Of a DNA stretch of 26,839 bases, positions 23,450 to 26,839 are shown piece by piece (within the stretch, counting starts at the first letter, position 1; each line of letters begins with the position of its first letter). The notes beneath the pieces were generated by a model that searched no databases, had not been told where the DNA came from, and saw nothing but the letters and a program-made list of their open reading frames with translations. Made by a program: the position numbers and the translations under genes. The DNA lies in contig JAUXDV010000003.1 in assembly GCA_030620735.1 (NCBI GenBank), positions 1-26,839 on the forward strand. Direction: 5' to 3'. Source of the DNA: Gammaproteobacteria bacterium (GTDB lineage Bacteria; Pseudomonadota; Gammaproteobacteria; Chromatiales; Chromatiaceae).

Positions 23450-24016
23450 TTGTTCTGGAATATACCTAATAGTCTGACCCTGCTGCGCATCCTGCTGATC
23501 CCGGTGCTGGTTGCAATCTTTTTTGCGCCGTTTGAATGGTCGCGCCAGGCATCTTCGATGATCTTCCTGGTGGCGGCTGTCACCGACTGGTTTGACGGCT
23601 ATCTGGCGAGAAAGCTGGACCAGTCGACCCCGTTTGGCGCTTTTCTCGATCCCGTCGCTGACAAGTTGATGGTTGCTGCCGCACTGGTGCTGCTGGTCTC
23701 CTCTGATCCGCAGATTGCGGTGACGATCTCTGCAATTATTATCGTCGGGCGGGAAATCACCATCTCCTCACTGCGGGAGTGGATGGCGGAGTTGGGCGCC
23801 AGGGCGACCGTGGCCGTCAGTATGCTCGGCAAGCTCAAGACTGTGGCGCAGATGACGGCAATCACCGTGCTGTTGTGGGGAGGTCCGATTGCCGGATTGC
23901 CGCTCTACGAGATCGGCCTGATACTCCTCTATATTGCTGCGGCGATGACCCTCTGGTCCATGGTTGTCTACCTGCGGGCCGCCTGGCCTATTTTGACAAG
24001 TCGGCAGGAAAAATAA
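23450..24016 (+). CDS. pgsA: CDP-diacylglycerol-glycerol-3-phosphate 3-phosphatidyltransferase
   Basis: 188 residues from a TTG at 23450, giving MFWNIPNSLTLLRILLIP, which aligns with the start of PgsA proteins. An in-frame TAG six bases upstream excludes any longer start. Forms phosphatidylglycerol phosphate from CDP-diacylglycerol and glycerol-3-phosphate in the inner membrane, the first step towards PG and cardiolipin. The CDP-alcohol phosphotransferase signature DG..AR...(8)G...D...D is complete in DWFDGYLARKLDQSTPFGAF and the following LDPVADKL. About four to five membrane helices are present. AGAGG (23434-23438) lies 11 bases before the TTG, a weak initiation region. Follows uvrC as in E. 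coli. Confidence 0.95.
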   Translation: MFWNIPNSLTLLRILLIPVLVAIFFAPFEWSRQASSMIFLVAAVTDWFDGYLARKLDQSTPFGAFLDPVADKLMVAAALVLLVSSDPQIAVTISAIIIVGREITISSLREWMAELGARATVAVSMLGKLKTVAQMTAITVLLWGGPIAGLPLYEIGLILLYIAAAMTLWSMVVYLRAAWPILTSRQEK

Positions 24017-24150
24017 AGTTTGCTGTAGGCAGTTAAAAGCCAGCAACAAAACCGTGGGAAATCAGGAGATTTTTCTGCCACCTGACAACTATGTTTTGCT
24101 GCATACTGCAAACTGACGACTGCAAACTTTCTTTTGCTGCCAACTTTAAT
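24017..24150. repeat. Second cluster of GTTTGCTGT / CTGCAAACT / CTGCCAACT repeats
   Basis: Immediately after the pgsA stop lies AAGTTTGCTGTAGGCAGT. Inverted CTGCAAACTG and CTGCAAACTTTCTTTTGCTG units with CTGCCAACTT occupy 24100-24146. 24119-24145 matches 15283-15309 at 25 of 27 positions. The block is non-coding and ends where the yajC promoter region begins. Confidence 0.7.
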
Positions 24151-24173
24151 AAGATGTCTGGTTGTGGCATAAT
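24145..24173 (+). promoter_or_regulatory. Candidate promoter of yajC-secDF (extended -10)
   Basis: CATAAT (24168-24173) is preceded by TGG, an extended -10. The -35 position, TTTAAT (24145-24150), is weak. The predicted leader to the yajC ATG is about 38 bases. The upstream edge lies against the repeat cluster. Confidence 0.45.
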
Positions 24174-24216
24174 CCCGCGCTTCATGCAGATTTATTACTA
24201 AAATAGAGTATCCCAA

Positions 24217-24552
24217 ATGTTGAATTTTTTTATCTCCGATGCTGTTGCAGAAGCGACAGCTGCTGCCTCTCAGACACCTGCCTGGACAGGTTTGCTGTTC
24301 CCGCTGGGTCTGGTCGTTATCTTCTATTTCTTCCTGATTCGTCCGCAGATGAAGCGCCAGAAAGAGCACAAGTCACTGGTGTCATCGTTGCAAAAGGGTG
24401 ACGAAGTACAGACCGAAGGCGGTTTGATGGGTAAAGTGACCAAGCTGGGTGACAACCTTGCATCCCTCGAGATTGCTTCCGGCGTCGAAATCAAAATCCG
24501 CCGCACATCGATCTCTGCAGTGATGCCCAAAGGCACCCTCAAAGAGATGTAA
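24217..24552 (+). CDS. yajC: Sec translocon accessory subunit YajC
   Basis: 111 residues, matching E. coli YajC (110). Single membrane anchor LLFPLGLVVIFYFFLIRPQM at about 26-45, followed by the conserved RPQMKRQKEHKSLVSSLQKG and GDEVQTEGGLMGKV segments of the cytoplasmic domain. YajC associates with SecDF and YidC at the SecYEG translocon. It heads the secD operon, 65 bases before the secD ATG. The queA and tgt genes that usually precede yajC are missing here; pgsA and repeats lie upstream. The Shine-Dalgarno is weak. Confidence 0.96.
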   Translation: MLNFFISDAVAEATAAASQTPAWTGLLFPLGLVVIFYFFLIRPQMKRQKEHKSLVSSLQKGDEVQTEGGLMGKVTKLGDNLASLEIASGVEIKIRRTSISAVMPKGTLKEM

Positions 24553-24617
24553 TCGCGCTCAGCTGTGCTCAAATACCTCTGCTTTACTTCCTGATTAATA
24601 TTGATTAGCCGGACGTT

Positions 24618-26839
24618 ATGAACCATTACCCCTTGTGGAAAAACCTGATGATCCTGGCAATCGTTCTGATTGCCGCATTTTATGCTTTGCCCAATATCTA
24701 CGGGCAGGATCCATCGATCGAGATCTCCCCGACCAGTCGTACCGGGGAAGTGACAGCTGGTACCGTTGGACAGATTGAGTCGATCCTCAAAGAGCATGGT
24801 CTGGAAGTCAAGCGCATCGACACAGAGCCCGGCAAGATCAGGGTGCGTTTCAATGACGGTTCGACCCAGCTGAAGGCTAAGGAGGCGCTCGAGGAGAAAT
24901 TGCAGGATTCATATGCGCTGGCGCTGAATCTCTCCCCTGATGTTCCTGCATGGCTAATGGGCCTTGGTGCAAAGCCAATGAGCCTCGGTCTCGATCTGCG
25001 CGGCGGTATCCATGTATTGATTGATGTCGATATGGAAGCCGCGCTGAAGAACACGCTCAAGGATCAGGCGAGCGATGTGCGCACCGAACTGCGCAAAAAG
25101 AAGATCTATGGAAGAATCAAGACCATTTCCAACGGTATCGAGGTCAGCTTCAAGAAGTTGAGTGAACGTGACGCTGCAGAGGAGGTTATCTCTGACCTGC
25201 TGCGTGATTTTGATATCAACACTTCACAGCGTGGCGAGGAGTACCTGGTCACTGCAAAATTCAAACCGCAGGGTGTCCGTGAGGCAAAGAAATTTGCGCT
25301 CGAGCAGAATATGACGACCCTGCGCAACCGGGTCAATCAACTGGGTGTCACTGAACCCATTGTGCAGCAGCAGGGAAATCGCCGCATCGTAGTCGAACTG
25401 CCGGGTGTTCAGGATCCGGCAAAGGTCAAGGAGATTCTGCAGGCGACTGCAACCCTGGAGTACCGCCTGGTCGATGACAAACACAGCGCCATCGATGCCA
25501 AAAACGGCAAGGTCCCGCCGGGATCCGAACTGCGTTTTGACCGTGACGGCCAGCCGGTATTATTGAAACGCGGACGCATCATTACCGGTGACCAGATTAT
25601 CAATGCCAATGCGGGTATCGATTCACGCTCCGGCTCGCCGATGGTTTCAATCTCCCTGAATGGCCGTGGCGCCGACAAGATGCGGCGCGTTACCACCGAG
25701 AATGTCAGCAAGCCGATGGCGGTGGTCTTTATTGAAGATCGCGTTGTCGGCAGGGATGCAGAGGGTAAAAGTATCAAGAAGCACGTCGAGGAGGTCATCA
25801 GCGTAGCCAATATTCTTGAACCCTTCGGCCGACATTTCCAGACAACCGGACTGGACTCTCAGGAGGAGGCGAAGACGCTGGCGCTGTTCCTGCGGGCAGG
25901 CGCCTTGAAGGCTCCGATCGAGATTGTCGAAGAGCGCACAGTTGGTCCCAGCCTTGGGCAGGATAATATCGACCAGGGTTTCCGCTCTGTGATGATCGGT
26001 TTTTTGCTGGTGGTCATTTTCATGGCCTTCTACTACCGCACCTTCGGGCTGGTTGCAGATCTTGCTTTGCTGGTCAATCTGGTCATGATCGTGGCCGTGT
26101 TGTCACTGCTGCAGGCGACGTTGACACTGCCCGGCATCGCCGGCATTGTATTGACGGTCGGCATGGCGGTAGACGCCAATGTGCTGATCTTCGAGCGTAT
26201 CCGTGAAGAGATCCGCATCGGCAGTACGCCGCAGGCGAGTATCGAGGCGGGCTATGCGAAGGCGCTGTCGACTATCGTTGACGCCAATATCACCACCCTG
26301 ATTGCAGCCGTACTGCTGTTCAGTTTCGGCACCGGACCGATCAAGGGCTTCGCCGTGACGCTCTTCATCGGCATCCTCACCTCCATGTTTACAGCCATTC
26401 TTGGCACCAGGGCCGTCGTGAATCTGCTGTTTGGCGGCAAGCGCATGAAAGCACTGCCGATTGGAACCCGAATTCTGGACAAGGTCCCTGCTTTTGACTT
26501 TATGTCAAAACGTAAAATTGCAATGATGGGGTCAGGTTTGGTGCTTGTCATTGCGATTGCTGCAATCGGCGTGCGTGGCCTCAACTTCGGTATCGACTTT
26601 ACCGGTGGAACCCTCATCGAACTTGGCTACCAGGATGATGTAGAGTTGAAAGATGTGCGTACGGCTTTGAAAGAGGGAGGTTATGGCGACGCCTCTGCGC
26701 AGAGTTTTGGCACACCACGTGATGTGCTGGTGCGTATCCCGCCGCATGAAGGCGTCTCCAATGAGAAGATCTCCAACGAGGTGTTCGAGCTTCTCAGCAC
26801 AGTTGCCGGGGAGGAGCCGGATTTGCGCCGGGTCGAATT
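24618..26839 (+). CDS. secDF: Fused SecD-SecF protein translocase subunit, 3' end outside window
   Basis: Reading from ATG 24618 (MNHYPLWKNLMILAIVLIAA), I find no stop codon up to the last base, about 740 codons. Residues 1 to about 614 match a complete SecD: the first membrane helix, SLGLDLRGGIH near 121-131, the periplasmic P1 domain, then five helices with VGMAVDANVLIFERIREEIR carrying the conserved membrane Asp of SecD. Where SecD normally ends (LLFGGKRMKAL), the frame continues through a short linker into FDFMSKRKIAMM and GLNFGIDFTGGTLIELGY, the start of SecF. SecDF uses the proton-motive force to pull exported chains through SecYEG. The only in-frame ATG candidate for a separate SecF, at 26502, has no Shine-Dalgarno. 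The rest of SecF is beyond the window. Confidence 0.93.
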   Translation, partial: MNHYPLWKNLMILAIVLIAAFYALPNIYGQDPSIEISPTSRTGEVTAGTVGQIESILKEHGLEVKRIDTEPGKIRVRFNDGSTQLKAKEALEEKLQDSYALALNLSPDVPAWLMGLGAKPMSLGLDLRGGIHVLIDVDMEAALKNTLKDQASDVRTELRKKKIYGRIKTISNGIEVSFKKLSERDAAEEVISDLLRDFDINTSQRGEEYLVTAKFKPQGVREAKKFALEQNMTTLRNRVNQLGVTEPIVQQQGNRRIVVELPGVQDPAKVKEILQATATLEYRLVDDKHSAIDAKNGKVPPGSELRFDRDGQPVLLKRGRIITGDQIINANAGIDSRSGSPMVSISLNGRGADKMRRVTTENVSKPMAVVFIEDRVVGRDAEGKSIKKHVEEVISVANILEPFGRHFQTTGLDSQEEAKTLALFLRAGALKAPIEIVEERTVGPSLGQDNIDQGFRSVMIGFLLVVIFMAFYYRTFGLVADLALLVNLVMIVAVLSLLQATLTLPGIAGIVLTVGMAVDANVLIFERIREEIRIGSTPQASIEAGYAKALSTIVDANITTLIAAVLLFSFGTGPIKGFAVTLFIGILTSMFTAILGTRAVVNLLFGGKRMKALPIGTRILDKVPAFDFMSKRKIAMMGSGLVLVIAIAAIGVRGLNFGIDFTGGTLIELGYQDDVELKDVRTALKEGGYGDASAQSFGTPRDVLVRIPPHEGVSNEKISNEVFELLSTVAGEEPDLRRVE

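Noticed and set aside
24017..24150. CRISPR-like array
   Set aside because: Units are short, irregular, in both orientations and without regularly sized spacers or cas genes.
26502..26504. Internal ATG as a separate secF start
   Set aside because: In frame with SecD, with no Shine-Dalgarno and no preceding stop; a single fused product is the simpler reading, though internal initiation cannot be excluded.

Overview
The window is ordinary, densely packed chromosome from a gammaproteobacterium. The evidence is gene order: pilU close to a pyrB-pyrC' pair (as in Pseudomonas), ypjD divergent from ffh, yoaA-tsaB, pepA-holC, divergent lptF-lptG, a GacA/UvrY regulator followed by uvrC and pgsA, and yajC-secD. 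The moderately high GC, a PyrK-like protein and an Sfum_1244-type protein suggest an environmental lineage, perhaps sulfur-oxidiser-like, rather than an enteric one. I cannot name the genus. There are no prophages, CRISPR arrays, rRNA or tRNA genes, or intact insertion sequences.

Layout: (1) 1-150, the 3' end of pilU. (2) 227-3362 minus, a tightly overlapped pyrB-pyrC'-pyrK-like operon; the dihydroorotase-like middle protein has lost its metal ligands. (3) ypjD (minus) diverges from ffh (plus), then adk. (4) 6721-10480 minus: an unrecognised 186-residue protein, then a methyltransferase / phospholipase-D lipoprotein / glutamine amidotransferase operon. (5) 10785-12580 plus: a poorly characterised trio (Sfum_1244-like protein, degenerate receiver domain, small proline-tailed protein). 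(6) 12615-15237 plus: yoaA and tsaB, convergent with holC-pepA (minus). (7) lptF-lptG, a convergent RDD membrane protein, then the response regulator, a family-5 uracil-DNA glycosylase, uvrC and pgsA. (8) yajC and one uninterrupted reading frame joining SecD to SecF, which runs off the window end.

Functionally the window mixes pyrimidine synthesis, the SRP and Sec export machinery, LPS and phospholipid assembly, DNA repair and replication, and tRNA t6A modification. Most genes are co-directional and overlap by 1-20 bases, so translational coupling is likely.

The less ordinary content is in the gaps. At least six different repeat or palindrome families occupy intergenic spaces: a REP-like inverted pair, a 28-bp-arm inverted repeat, a cloverleaf-shaped 104-bp element, a two-copy element that supplies both the upstream stop codon and the downstream initiation region, AAGTTTGCAGT-type repeats that enter the tsaB 3' end, and CCTAAAAC-type repeats. 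These, the SecD-SecF fusion and the pseudo-receiver operon are the points most worth a second look.
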